DNA of 64,000 nt from Demequina lutea. GTDB lineage: Bacteria > Actinomycetota > Actinomycetes > Actinomycetales > Demequinaceae. How positions within the stretch are numbered: the first letter of the stretch is position 1; each line of letters starts with the position of its first letter. A program made the translations under genes and the position numbers. Below are positions 25,569-33,905 of this stretch, one piece after another. The notes under the pieces were generated by a model. That model saw nothing but the letters and a program-made list of their open reading frames with translations. It was not told the DNA's origin and did not search any database. The stretch is taken from assembly GCF_013409005.1 (NCBI RefSeq), contig NZ_JACBZO010000001.1, positions 2,604,001-2,668,000 of the forward strand, read 5' to 3'.

Positions 25569-27578
25569 CTATGCGGAAATGGGCGTCCGCAGCACGCGAA
25601 CGTCACCTCCGGGAATCGTGAGGGTGTGGGAAACGTCCTCGCCAGTGATCAGGTCGTGCCCGTGCGCAGGGATGCCCATCTCGTCGCGACTGTGGTTGAT
25701 GTAGAACGTGAACCGCTCTTCGCCGTTTTCCCGTGCCGCGACCTCGAGGCCTTCTGGAAGCCCGTTTGCACGAATCCCGAGTTCCTGACGCACAAGGTTC
25801 CCAATTGAGGCGCGATCCAGCCCCGCCGACACGTAGTAGACCCTGCCGCCGCCATCGAGAGTTCGGCGAGTGACGGCCGCGCGGCCGTCCAGCGCTCCCC
25901 CGGTATAGCGCGCGACGATCTCGGCATCGGCTACGCGAACGAGTTCGGTCCAATCCGCGCCCGTCCAGCCATTGTCGAGCGTGAAGGTTTCGCCTGCCTG
26001 CAGCGGTCGGAACTCCTCGCACCACGCGCCAAGCAGGTCACGGAAGGCGCCGGGGTAACCCCCCAGGCGCACCGCGCTGTCCGGTGTGACGATTCCCGAG
26101 AGGTACGTAATCACCACAGTTCCGCCGCCCAGGGCGAACTGCGAAATCCGCTCCGCGACCTCATCCTCAACGACATAGAGGGCGGGTACCACCAACACCT
26201 CGTAGTCCGCGAAGTCCTGCCAAGGCGATGCGACCTCGATCGACTCGTTCCCGGTCCAAAACGCGTGGTGCCAGTCACGTACCGCGCGCCCGTACTTGAG
26301 CTCGTTGCAGGGTTTGATCCCCTTGGATAGTGACCAGCCGGACTCGTCGTCAAACAAGATCCCCACGCGTGGCGCTGAGGTGCGGGAGCCCACCACAGGG
26401 GCGAGTCTCTCCAGGTAGCCGCCGAGACGGCACACCTCGCGGAACAGATCGCTATCCTCGCCCGCGTGGGGCACCATGGCGGAGTGGAATTGCTCAGCTC
26501 CGGAACGCGAAGCCCTCCATTGGAAGAACATCGCCCCATCCGAACCATGGGCCACATGGCTGATCGAGTTCCTGATCATCTCGCCCGGTTCTTTGGCCCG
26601 GTTACGCGGCTGCCAGTTGACTGCCGACGTCGAGTGCTCCATGAGTAGCCATGGACGGCGATCCGTGGTCATCGCGCGCATGCGGTCGCCGGAGAACGCG
26701 ACATCCTGCTGCGGACACGGGTCCGGCGATCGTGTGTAATGGTCGTTCGCCACGATGTCCATGTGCGGCGCCCACCTGGCGTAATTCACGACGTCGGGCT
26801 CGGCACCCACCATGAAATTCGTCGTGACAGGAAGTTCGGGAGTGACCTCCTTGAGAATCTCGCGCTCCATCAGGAAGACGTCGAGGAGAGCATCCGAAGA
26901 GAAGCGGTCATAGTCGAGAACTCTCGCGGGATTCTTTGCGTCGTTTCCGCGGGGCGCCGTGACCTGATCGAAGGACCTGAACGTATGGCCCCAGAACGCG
27001 GAGCCCCACGCCTCATTGAGCGCATCGATCGAACCGTATTTGGCACTCAACCACTGCCGGAACGCGTCCTGTGACACGTCGCAGTAGCACCTGGCATTGC
27101 CACCGCCGTATTCGTTGCTCGCGTGCCACATGACTACATGCCCGCGGTTGCCGTAGCGCTCCGCCACGGCACGGACGATGCTCTTTGCGTAGGTGCGGAA
27201 GGTGGGGCTTGACGGGCACCACCCCAACCTGGCGCCTGGCCAATGCTGTTGCATGTCCTGATCGACCGGCAAGATCTCCGGGTGCTTGTCGAGAAGCCAC
27301 GCGGGAGGCGCGGCCGTCGGGGTCGCCATATCGATCGCGATGCCGTGCTCGCCGAGGAGGTCGACGATCTCGTCCATCGACTCCCAGTCGTAGTGCCCTT
27401 CGCCCACCTCGAGGAGGCCCCACGAGAAGATGCCCAGGGACACCATCGTGACTCCCGCAGCCTTCATGAGGCGCATGTCTTCGCGCCACGTGTCGCGGTC
27501 CCATTGCTCTGGGTTGTAATCACCTCCGTAGCTCAATCCGTTTGTCGGCCATGCATTGTCGCTGTGCGACCAGGTCAT
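25569..27578 (-). CDS. GH42 beta-galactosidase
   Basis: The 669-aa protein has the GH42 TIM barrel (GLSYGGDYNPEQWDRDTW at the start, HASNEYGGGNARCYC with acid/base Glu156, and WLLMEHSTSAVNW with nucleophile Glu314). An A4-type trimerisation domain (about 395-600) and a small C-terminal domain follow. GH42 enzymes hydrolyse terminal beta-galactosides of oligosaccharides. No signal peptide, so it acts in the cytoplasm after transport. Its ATG overlaps the permease stop (ATGA), placing it last in the GH29-ROK-transporter operon. Confidence 0.93.
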   Translation of the reverse strand: MTWSHSDNAWPTNGLSYGGDYNPEQWDRDTWREDMRLMKAAGVTMVSLGIFSWGLLEVGEGHYDWESMDEIVDLLGEHGIAIDMATPTAAPPAWLLDKHPEILPVDQDMQQHWPGARLGWCPSSPTFRTYAKSIVRAVAERYGNRGHVVMWHASNEYGGGNARCYCDVSQDAFRQWLSAKYGSIDALNEAWGSAFWGHTFRSFDQVTAPRGNDAKNPARVLDYDRFSSDALLDVFLMEREILKEVTPELPVTTNFMVGAEPDVVNYARWAPHMDIVANDHYTRSPDPCPQQDVAFSGDRMRAMTTDRRPWLLMEHSTSAVNWQPRNRAKEPGEMIRNSISHVAHGSDGAMFFQWRASRSGAEQFHSAMVPHAGEDSDLFREVCRLGGYLERLAPVVGSRTSAPRVGILFDDESGWSLSKGIKPCNELKYGRAVRDWHHAFWTGNESIEVASPWQDFADYEVLVVPALYVVEDEVAERISQFALGGGTVVITYLSGIVTPDSAVRLGGYPGAFRDLLGAWCEEFRPLQAGETFTLDNGWTGADWTELVRVADAEIVARYTGGALDGRAAVTRRTLDGGGRVYYVSAGLDRASIGNLVRQELGIRANGLPEGLEVAARENGEERFTFYINHSRDEMGIPAHGHDLITGEDVSHTLTIPGGDVRVLRTPISA

Positions 27579-28429
27579 CCTTTAACTCCTCCGGCAATGA
27601 GATCGAGGCGCCAGTAGCGCTGCAAGAACAGCACCAACGCCACGAGGGGAATGATCGCGACGGCTGCGCCGATGATCGCGAGCGAGTACAGCGAGGGCGA
27701 ACCTGACCCTCGTTCGAGCAATGAGTTCAGTCCCACGGTGAGCGGGAATGTCGACGAATCCGACAGCATGATGTACGGAAGTAGGAAGTTGTTCCAGATT
27801 CCGACGAATTGCAGGAGGAACACGGTGACCATGCCGGGAAGCATCAGCGGCATAGCGATGCTGCGGAAGATGCGCCACTCTGACGCGCCATCGATGCGCG
27901 CGGCCTCGAGCGCTTCCTGCTGAACGGCGCCGTCTGCGTATACCTTGCACAGATAGATTCCGAACGGCGTGATAAGCACGGGAAGCAGCACCGCCAAACG
28001 AGTTCCGGCCAAGTTCAGATCGGACATGAGCAGGTACTGCGGAATCGCCAAGGTAATACCAGGAATAAGGAGTCCGCCCAAGAGCGTAAAAAGGAAGACC
28101 CGTCCCAGCACAAAGTTGAACTTCGCCATGGCGTATCCCGCGGCGGCCGAGATGAGGGTCGAGAGGGCACCGCCGACTCCGGAGTACAGCAGGGAGTTGA
28201 GCGCCCACTTGCCATAGACGCCGTCGCTGAAGGCGAAGAGCGCCTTGAAGTTGTGGACGAGTCCGGAGCCTGGTGCAAACGTGAAGGAGTTGAACAACTC
28301 GTTGGGCGCCTTCGACGCGGCAACGAAGACCCATGCCACGGGGATCAGGCAGTAGATCGCGCCGATGACGAGGATGCCGGTCGGAATGATCTTGATGCGC
28401 CTGAGACTCGCTGGTTCGTTGTTGGCCAT
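27575..28429 (-). CDS. Carbohydrate ABC transporter permease (MalG type)
   Basis: The 284-aa protein has six predicted TM helices. The first is IIPTGILVIGAIYCLIPVAW. The EAA loop (EAARIDGASEWRIFRSIAMP) contacts the ATPase. ATG 28429 is preceded by AGGGGG and overlaps the stop of the previous permease. It is the second membrane subunit of an oligosaccharide importer. No ABC ATPase gene is in the operon; actinobacteria often share an MsiK-type ATPase, which is inferred here. Confidence 0.92.
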   Translation of the reverse strand: MANNEPASLRRIKIIPTGILVIGAIYCLIPVAWVFVAASKAPNELFNSFTFAPGSGLVHNFKALFAFSDGVYGKWALNSLLYSGVGGALSTLISAAAGYAMAKFNFVLGRVFLFTLLGGLLIPGITLAIPQYLLMSDLNLAGTRLAVLLPVLITPFGIYLCKVYADGAVQQEALEAARIDGASEWRIFRSIAMPLMLPGMVTVFLLQFVGIWNNFLLPYIMLSDSSTFPLTVGLNSLLERGSGSPSLYSLAIIGAAVAIIPLVALVLFLQRYWRLDLIAGGVKG

Positions 28430-29397
28430 CACATCCCCCTGCGAGCGTTCACGCGCACGACCTGGAGCACCGCGATGGACACGAAGATGATGGCCACGGC
28501 GAGCACAACCGACGCGGCGGCGGCCTCGTTGAGGTTGTCGAGCCGGAAGGCGTTGCGGTAGATGGTCAGCAGGGGCGTCCACGTATCGCTGATGCTCGTG
28601 GTGAGTGGCTTCAGCATGATCGGCTCGCCATACAGTTGGATCGCGCCGAGCAAAGCAAAGACGCTCGTGAGGATCAGCGCTGGCCGAACGAGCGGCATCT
28701 TGACGCGAAAGGCGATGCCTACCTCGGTAGCGCCGTCAAGACGCGCAGCCTCGATGAGCTCTCGCGGCAGGCCCTGGAGTGCCGTGAAGATCACGAGCAT
28801 GTTGAATCCGACGCCGCCCCAGATGGAGATGTTCGCCATGGACAAGTAGATGTATCCCGATTCAAGAAAGGGGATGGTCCCGAGTCCCAGATGCTCTGTG
28901 ATGTATGAAAACGGACTCGTGCGCGGAAGATACATGAATCCCCACAGCAGGGCGGCAACGACTCCTGGCACCGCATATGGCACGAAGATGCTGGTCCGCC
29001 CGAAGCGCGTGAGCCTTACTCCTGGAGTGTCAAGCAAGAGTGCGAAGAGAAGCGCGAGCCCCAATGTGGCCGGAACGGCAATGAAGCCGAAAATGAGGAC
29101 GTGCCTGAGTCCCGAGAGCATCTGCGGATCGGTCAGCACCTTGATGTAGTTCTCGAACCCGACAAATACCGTCGTACGCGTGCCGAGCACGCCTCCCCCG
29201 GTGACGCGTTGCGCGTAGAGGCTCTCACGGATCGCGTATCCGATCGGGATCACGGTGAACAGAATGAACAGGATGAGCGCGGGAGCGACGAGAAAGTAGG
29301 GCGCCTTGGTGCGGCGGCGGCGTTGCCGCCGCCGCACCAAGGCCCTACCTTGATTCTTCGTGCCGGCTCCCGTACCGCTCGGAGCGACGGTTGTCAC
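28429..29397 (-). CDS. Carbohydrate ABC transporter permease (MalF type)
   Basis: The 322-aa protein has a basic N-terminal tail, then six TM helices starting YFLVAPALILFILFTVIPIG. The EAA loop ELIEAARLDGATEVGIAFRV lies between the fourth and fifth. Start and stop overlap or abut its neighbours (stop TGA shares bases with the next ATG). The arginine-rich N-terminal tail is encoded by a perfect 18-bp inverted repeat (29304-29342), described separately. Confidence 0.93.
   Translation of the reverse strand: MTTVAPSGTGAGTKNQGRALVRRRQRRRRTKAPYFLVAPALILFILFTVIPIGYAIRESLYAQRVTGGGVLGTRTTVFVGFENYIKVLTDPQMLSGLRHVLIFGFIAVPATLGLALLFALLLDTPGVRLTRFGRTSIFVPYAVPGVVAALLWGFMYLPRTSPFSYITEHLGLGTIPFLESGYIYLSMANISIWGGVGFNMLVIFTALQGLPRELIEAARLDGATEVGIAFRVKMPLVRPALILTSVFALLGAIQLYGEPIMLKPLTTSISDTWTPLLTIYRNAFRLDNLNEAAAASVVLAVAIIFVSIAVLQVVRVNARRGM
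29304..29342 (-). repeat. Perfect 18-bp inverted repeat inside the first permease gene
   Basis: CCTTGGTGCGGCGGCGGC (29304-29321) is followed by the loop GTT and the exact complement (29325-29342). It spans codons about 19-31 of the permease and encodes the Arg-rich stretch LVRRRQRRRR. In mRNA it would be a very stable GC stem of 18 pairs, just downstream of the binding-protein gene. Such stems protect the upstream message and lower translation of the downstream subunits. Confidence 0.85.
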
Positions 29398-29444
29398 GGA
29401 TTACCTCCAGTCGAGTCGTTGACAGTGAATGAGTTGAGCCCAAG

Positions 29445-30764
29445 TCAGTTGGAGACCTTGAAGCCCTTCTCCTTCATATCGGCGACAACGGCCTTCTGTG
29501 TCGCATCGAGGGCGTCCGCCCACGACGTGCCGTTTTGTACGGCGGCGTTCATCGCATCGGTAAACGCCGACTGGGCGACGTCCGTGTCCGGGCCCCAGGT
29601 CACGGGGCGAGTGTCAGACGCGATCTTCGCGACAATGTCGTAGTAGTCGGTCTGCTGCGGCATCAACTTAGGCGGATCCTGCTTCTTCGCCGCTTCCTGA
29701 CCGGCGATCGCGGCGGGGTAGGAGTTCTGCACGTTGAGAATCAACTGCGAGCCTTCCGGGCTCGCGTTCAGCCACGCGCCAAACTCCGCCGCTTCCTTGG
29801 GGTGCTTGCTCGTAGAAACCACTGCCACCGAAGAACCACCCTGATACGAGACCGTCGCATCATTCGCATTCCAGCGAGGCAGCGGCGCCAACGACCAGTC
29901 GCCCGCGGTGTCTGGGGCGACGCCGTAAAGCACGCCGGGAGCCCACACTGCCGACGGCCAAGAGAGCATGGTGCCGTCGTTGAGCTTCGCGTTGTATTCA
30001 GGCGTGAGGATCGGTTCGGTGGTGATGAGTTTATCGTCGTACATGCCCTGGAAGAAGTTCATGACCTTCTTGGAGCCGTCGCCATTGATGTTGACCGTCC
30101 ACGTGTCACCGGACAGCGACCACCACATGTCGCCCACCTGGGCGGCCACGGCCGCGTACCATCCCCAGCCGTCTGTAGTGAGTGTCGCCAGGGTCGCAGT
30201 GGGGTCTTGCGCCTTAAGGACCTCGGCATCCTTGCGGAAGTCGTCCCAAGTCACCGGGGCGTCAAGTCCGTACTTCTGGAAGATGTCGGACCTGTACACG
30301 AGAGCCATCGGGCCCACGTCCTGAGGGTAGGCGTATGTGTGTCCGTCGAAGGTGGTCTGCGCCCAGGTGCCGTCGGCATAGGCACCCTTGATGTCCTTCA
30401 CGTAGTCGGTGATGTCGAGGGGCACTCCCGCGACGATCATTCTCGGCAACGAGGTGTTCTCGATCAGCGCGAGGTCGGGCGCATTGCCTGCCCGAACCGC
30501 CGCGAGTAGTTTTGCGGAAGAGTCGTTGCCTCCGCCGGCATCCGTGTGGCGCACCTGAATGTCCGGGTGCTCCTTGTTCCAGACCGCGATGTCTTGGTCC
30601 CAACCGTTCCCCCAGGCCCAGTAGTCGAGAGTAATGACCTTGCCTGGGGCAGCAGCGCCCGAGGCCGTCACGGCGCTAGTCGACGAGGTCGAGGAGCAGG
30701 CGGTAACCATCAAGGCTGTGGCAAATACTGCGGCGGCTGCGGCAGCGGCGCGTTGGTGCTTCAT
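29445..30764 (-). CDS. Extracellular sugar-binding lipoprotein (ABC importer)
   Basis: The 439-aa protein has a signal peptide with lipobox (ALMVTACSSTSS) and then a typical carbohydrate-binding family 1 fold starting VITLDYWAWGNGWDQDIAVW. It includes KLLAAVRAGNAPDLALIENT and PMALVYRSDIFQKYGLDAPV. ATG 30764 has AAGGAG 5 bases upstream. It gathers oligosaccharide for the two permeases downstream. Specificity is inferred from the flanking GH42/GH29 genes: a fucosylated galactoside or related glycan. Confidence 0.93.
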   Translation of the reverse strand: MKHQRAAAAAAAVFATALMVTACSSTSSTSAVTASGAAAPGKVITLDYWAWGNGWDQDIAVWNKEHPDIQVRHTDAGGGNDSSAKLLAAVRAGNAPDLALIENTSLPRMIVAGVPLDITDYVKDIKGAYADGTWAQTTFDGHTYAYPQDVGPMALVYRSDIFQKYGLDAPVTWDDFRKDAEVLKAQDPTATLATLTTDGWGWYAAVAAQVGDMWWSLSGDTWTVNINGDGSKKVMNFFQGMYDDKLITTEPILTPEYNAKLNDGTMLSWPSAVWAPGVLYGVAPDTAGDWSLAPLPRWNANDATVSYQGGSSVAVVSTSKHPKEAAEFGAWLNASPEGSQLILNVQNSYPAAIAGQEAAKKQDPPKLMPQQTDYYDIVAKIASDTRPVTWGPDTDVAQSAFTDAMNAAVQNGTSWADALDATQKAVVADMKEKGFKVSN

Positions 30765-30813
30765 GAGTCTCCTTTGACTTTGGTGTTGAAGCTGTAACTG
30801 CCGCGGAGGTACT

Positions 30814-30857
30814 GGCGGCGTTCCGCCATCATCACGCGTGCCGAGTGAGTTTGTCAA
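30814..30857 (-). promoter_or_regulatory. Promoter and dyad upstream of the binding-protein gene
   Basis: On the minus strand TTGACA (30852-30857) is separated by 17 bases from TGATGA (30829-30834). A GGCGG-CGTT-CCGCC dyad (30814-30827) lies just downstream of the -10 element, where a repressor could block transcription. It allows the transporter genes to be expressed separately from GH29 and ROK. Confidence 0.5.
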
Positions 30858-30874
30858 GTGAGAGCACAAAGTCG

Positions 30875-32029
30875 CTATATGGTTGCTGCCGTGAGAGTGC
30901 AGAAGAGGGCGTAGCCAGCAGCGGCCCGGGCCCACTCAAGCGAGTCGAAGGAAGTCACCTCGATTTCCGGAAGCGTTTCAGACTCGCATACTTGCTGGTA
31001 TCCACTCATATAGTCATCCCAGTTATCGCGGATAACATCCCGACTGTCACCTGTGAGGACGACCTTGTCTGGGTCGATCAGGTTCACTAAATTGCCGCTC
31101 GCAGCACCGAGTCCCCAGGCTGCCTGGCGCAACGCAGCCCGCGCGGCTTCATGGCCCGTACCAGCGGCTTCGAGGATCGGACGCAGTCCATGGAGACCCG
31201 TTTGCAGGCTCATCGACGCTACGGAACTCATGCCCCACAGACAGCCGTGGTGGCCCAACCGACACGGCGGTCCGTCGTTGGCCACGAGCGTGTGCGCCCA
31301 TCGTCCGGCGCGTTGATGTGCACCCAGGACGATCTTGAGATCGGTGACGACGCACACGGCAATCTCATACCCCATGGAGATGAGGACCATCGAGTCCTGC
31401 CCCGAATGCAGAAGCGGCCACTGTTCAAGGGCCGTCAGCGCGGCCACGTCGTCTTCCGCATAGACGGGAACGCCCGTCTGGCGCGCCGCCAAGGCAAGCG
31501 TCGAGGCGTCGAGAAGCGTGTGTATGTGGACGCCAGTGGTCGCCCCATCGATCTGCTGAGTCGAGCCGCACACAGCCACGGCAGCGATTCGCAGCCCTGC
31601 CGCCGAGGTTTCGCGAATGCAGCGCTCAAGGTGGGTCAACACCCACGCCGAGGTGAGTTCGACCACCTCTTCCCGAAGTTCCCACACCACGGTCTTGTTG
31701 AGATCGATCGCGGTGGCAACCACCTCGGCGGCACGCACATGAATGCCGAGATGGTGGAATCTTTGGGCTTGGGCGCGAAGCATCTCAGCCGGTCGCCCGG
31801 TCGCGGCGCGCTGCTCGAGTCCGGCGTCCTCAATGAGACCCGCCGCCTCGAGATCGCGGGCGATCGTCGTCATCCGGGTGCGCGAAAGCCCCAGCATTAC
31901 CGCGACCTCGGACTTCGAGAGTCCGCCCTCCCACAAAATGCGATTGAAGGCCGCCTGAGTTGTCGGGTGCAACGCAGGCCACGGCACTGGCCCAGCGCGC
32001 AAATCTTCAACGGTCGTGGTGCGACTCAC
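30875..32029 (-). CDS. ROK-family transcriptional repressor
   Basis: The 384-aa protein has an N-terminal winged helix (RILWEGGLSKSEVAVMLGLS, then TRMTTIARDLEAAGLIEDA) followed by a ROK sugar-kinase-like domain. The ROK zinc motif CxCGxxGCxE is degenerate: CRLGHHGCLWG retains the first and last Cys but has Leu in place of the middle Cys and no final Glu. Such changes occur in regulators without kinase activity. It lies between GH29 and the importer and probably regulates both, with the dyad at 33650-33663 as candidate operator. Confidence 0.9.
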   Translation of the reverse strand: MSRTTTVEDLRAGPVPWPALHPTTQAAFNRILWEGGLSKSEVAVMLGLSRTRMTTIARDLEAAGLIEDAGLEQRAATGRPAEMLRAQAQRFHHLGIHVRAAEVVATAIDLNKTVVWELREEVVELTSAWVLTHLERCIRETSAAGLRIAAVAVCGSTQQIDGATTGVHIHTLLDASTLALAARQTGVPVYAEDDVAALTALEQWPLLHSGQDSMVLISMGYEIAVCVVTDLKIVLGAHQRAGRWAHTLVANDGPPCRLGHHGCLWGMSSVASMSLQTGLHGLRPILEAAGTGHEAARAALRQAAWGLGAASGNLVNLIDPDKVVLTGDSRDVIRDNWDDYMSGYQQVCESETLPEIEVTSFDSLEWARAAAGYALFCTLTAATI

Positions 32030-32070
32030 CTCCCAGGTACGGCGGCGAATTCGGCCGCTCTATGGCCTGC

Positions 32071-33648
32071 TTAGGACGCGACATTACCATCGCCATCCGC
32101 GACCGCAGCGACCGCAGCGACCGCAGCGACCGCAGCGACCGCGCGGATCGTCGGTATTCCTCGCCGCGCGTGAATGGTCAAGGTGACCGCATCCGCCGTG
32201 ACAGCATCAAACCTAAGTATCCGCTGGTACCCCACCGCCCCAGCACGCGCAACCAGAGTCTCTTCACCCCATCGCGACACCGAGACGGATAGCTCCTCGA
32301 TGTTTTGACCATAGCGAATGTCCTCACGCACGACGACAGCCGAGATGTCGGTGGGCTCGTCGAATGCGAGTCGAATGAACGGCTCCGCATCGGATCCGTC
32401 GGGTGTCCACGTCGATTCCGCCCACTCGCGCGAAAACGGGTCTGACACACCGAGCGGTACAGCGCGACGCGGTGGTGCCAGCCACTCGCCCGACGAGACG
32501 GTCGGCACCGCGCGCACGGTCCCGGCAACGAACGCATCGATGAGGCCGCCGAGTTGCTGCAGCTCGTGAACGTCCGGGCCGGCGACCCGCCCGCGAGAGT
32601 CCGGCGGGACGTTCAGCAGCAGCGTCGCGTTGCCGCCAACAGAACTGCACCACAGGTCGAATAACTCGTCGGCCCGCTTCACGCGGGCGTCTTCGGTCGC
32701 GTGATAGAACCACCCCGGGCGGATTGAGGTATTCACTTCCGCCGGGTACCAGACGACGTCGTCGAGCCTGTCTGCCAGGGCCTCCCGGCTCCCAAGATCA
32801 CTCTCATCGCTACGCACGAGTGCGGGGAACTCGCCATCGTCCGCTTGCTGGGATCGCTCCGCAATGCGCTCCACGTCCCTGAGCGAACCGGGGACAACGC
32901 TCCACTCGTCCGCCCGCGTGTGGCCGGCCTCGTTGCCGCACCAACGAACGTCGGGGCCGCAGACGCTGATAGCGGCATCGGGTTGCAGTTCGCGGATGAC
33001 CTCGTAGTAACGATCCCAGTCGTACTCCTGAACCTTGCCGTTTGGGCCCTCGCCGTTCGCGCCGTCGAACCACACAGAAAACACATCGCCGTACTGGGTG
33101 AGCAACTCCGTGAGTTGGGCGACGAAGTAATCGTCGTAGGAGCGCCCGGATCCATACGTTGCTTCAGTGCGGTCCCAAGGCGAGACATATATTCCCAGGT
33201 CAAGCCCGTGTCGCCTCGCTGCCTCGGCCACCTCGGCTACCAAGTCGCCGCGGCCGCTGCGCCACGGCGAGTTCTTCACCGAATGCTCCGTGTGGGCACT
33301 CGGCCAAAGGCAAAACCCATCGTGGTGCTTCGCCGTCAGGATGACGCCGGTCATCCGCGCAGCCACGAGGGTACGCATCCACTGGTCGACGTCGAGGTCA
33401 CTTGGAGCAAAGAGCCCCGGATCCTCATGCCCATGTCCCCACTCACGGTCCGTCATCGTGTTCATGCCGAAGTGGATGAAGGCATAAAACTCGTGGCCTT
33501 GCCACGAGACCTGCCGGGCGGTCGGGACCACTTGGGCAAGACGCGCGGCGACGTCAGCGCCACCCGCAGCGAGTGAGTCGGTGGGGGTCGTAGGCGTGTG
33601 GTCAGTGGGTGCGTAGCCCGCCTTCGATGTCTCTTCCATGTTTGTCAT
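32071..33648 (-). CDS. GH29 alpha-L-fucosidase
   Basis: The 525-aa protein has the GH29 barrel: HEFYAFIHFGMNTMTDREWG, GVILTAKHHDGFCLWPS, DLGIYVSPWDR and VFSVWFDGANGEG, where the Asp of WFDG is the nucleophile. A beta-sandwich C-terminal region follows. No signal peptide is seen, so it acts in the cytoplasm. The C terminus ends in an unusual Ala/Val repeat (AVAAVAAVAAVAAV) encoded by a 9-bp tandem repeat. It heads the gene string with the ROK regulator, importer and GH42, implying use of fucosylated galactosides. Confidence 0.92.
   Translation of the reverse strand: MTNMEETSKAGYAPTDHTPTTPTDSLAAGGADVAARLAQVVPTARQVSWQGHEFYAFIHFGMNTMTDREWGHGHEDPGLFAPSDLDVDQWMRTLVAARMTGVILTAKHHDGFCLWPSAHTEHSVKNSPWRSGRGDLVAEVAEAARRHGLDLGIYVSPWDRTEATYGSGRSYDDYFVAQLTELLTQYGDVFSVWFDGANGEGPNGKVQEYDWDRYYEVIRELQPDAAISVCGPDVRWCGNEAGHTRADEWSVVPGSLRDVERIAERSQQADDGEFPALVRSDESDLGSREALADRLDDVVWYPAEVNTSIRPGWFYHATEDARVKRADELFDLWCSSVGGNATLLLNVPPDSRGRVAGPDVHELQQLGGLIDAFVAGTVRAVPTVSSGEWLAPPRRAVPLGVSDPFSREWAESTWTPDGSDAEPFIRLAFDEPTDISAVVVREDIRYGQNIEELSVSVSRWGEETLVARAGAVGYQRILRFDAVTADAVTLTIHARRGIPTIRAVAAVAAVAAVAAVADGDGNVAS
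32101..32142. repeat. 9-bp tandem repeat in the GH29 3' end
   Basis: GACCGCAGC is repeated four times head to tail plus a partial fifth copy. Being a multiple of three, it keeps frame and encodes the A-V-A run near the GH29 C terminus. Its copy number could vary by slippage without breaking the gene. Confidence 0.85.
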
Positions 33649-33649
33649 C

Positions 33650-33663
33650 TTAGTTGATTAACT
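33650..33663 (-). promoter_or_regulatory. Candidate ROK operator upstream of GH29
   Basis: TTAGTTGATTAACT is a near-palindrome 1 base upstream of the GH29 ATG. It resembles the TTAGTTNA-TTAACTAA operators of ROK repressors (XylR/NagC type). With a ROK gene in the same operon, it is the best candidate operator. The same site is not visible elsewhere in the locus. Confidence 0.5.
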
Positions 33664-33905
33664 CGACCGAGTTGGAGCAAAACGTCGCGCACGCGGTGGG
33701 CGGCACGATATTCGGGGGCTTCGCTCAAAGGAGGTAGAACGATCCCTCGCGGCGGCGCAATCGTCACGACGCAGCCGGGCGTTCATCGTAGTCCAGGCGA
33801 TCCGCGCGACCACCGCCATCGAGAAGTACCCCTCACACCCAACGTTGGCGCGCACCCAAGCGTCTCACTAGCATGAACACCATGAGCAACAGGGGAGAGG
33901 GGACG

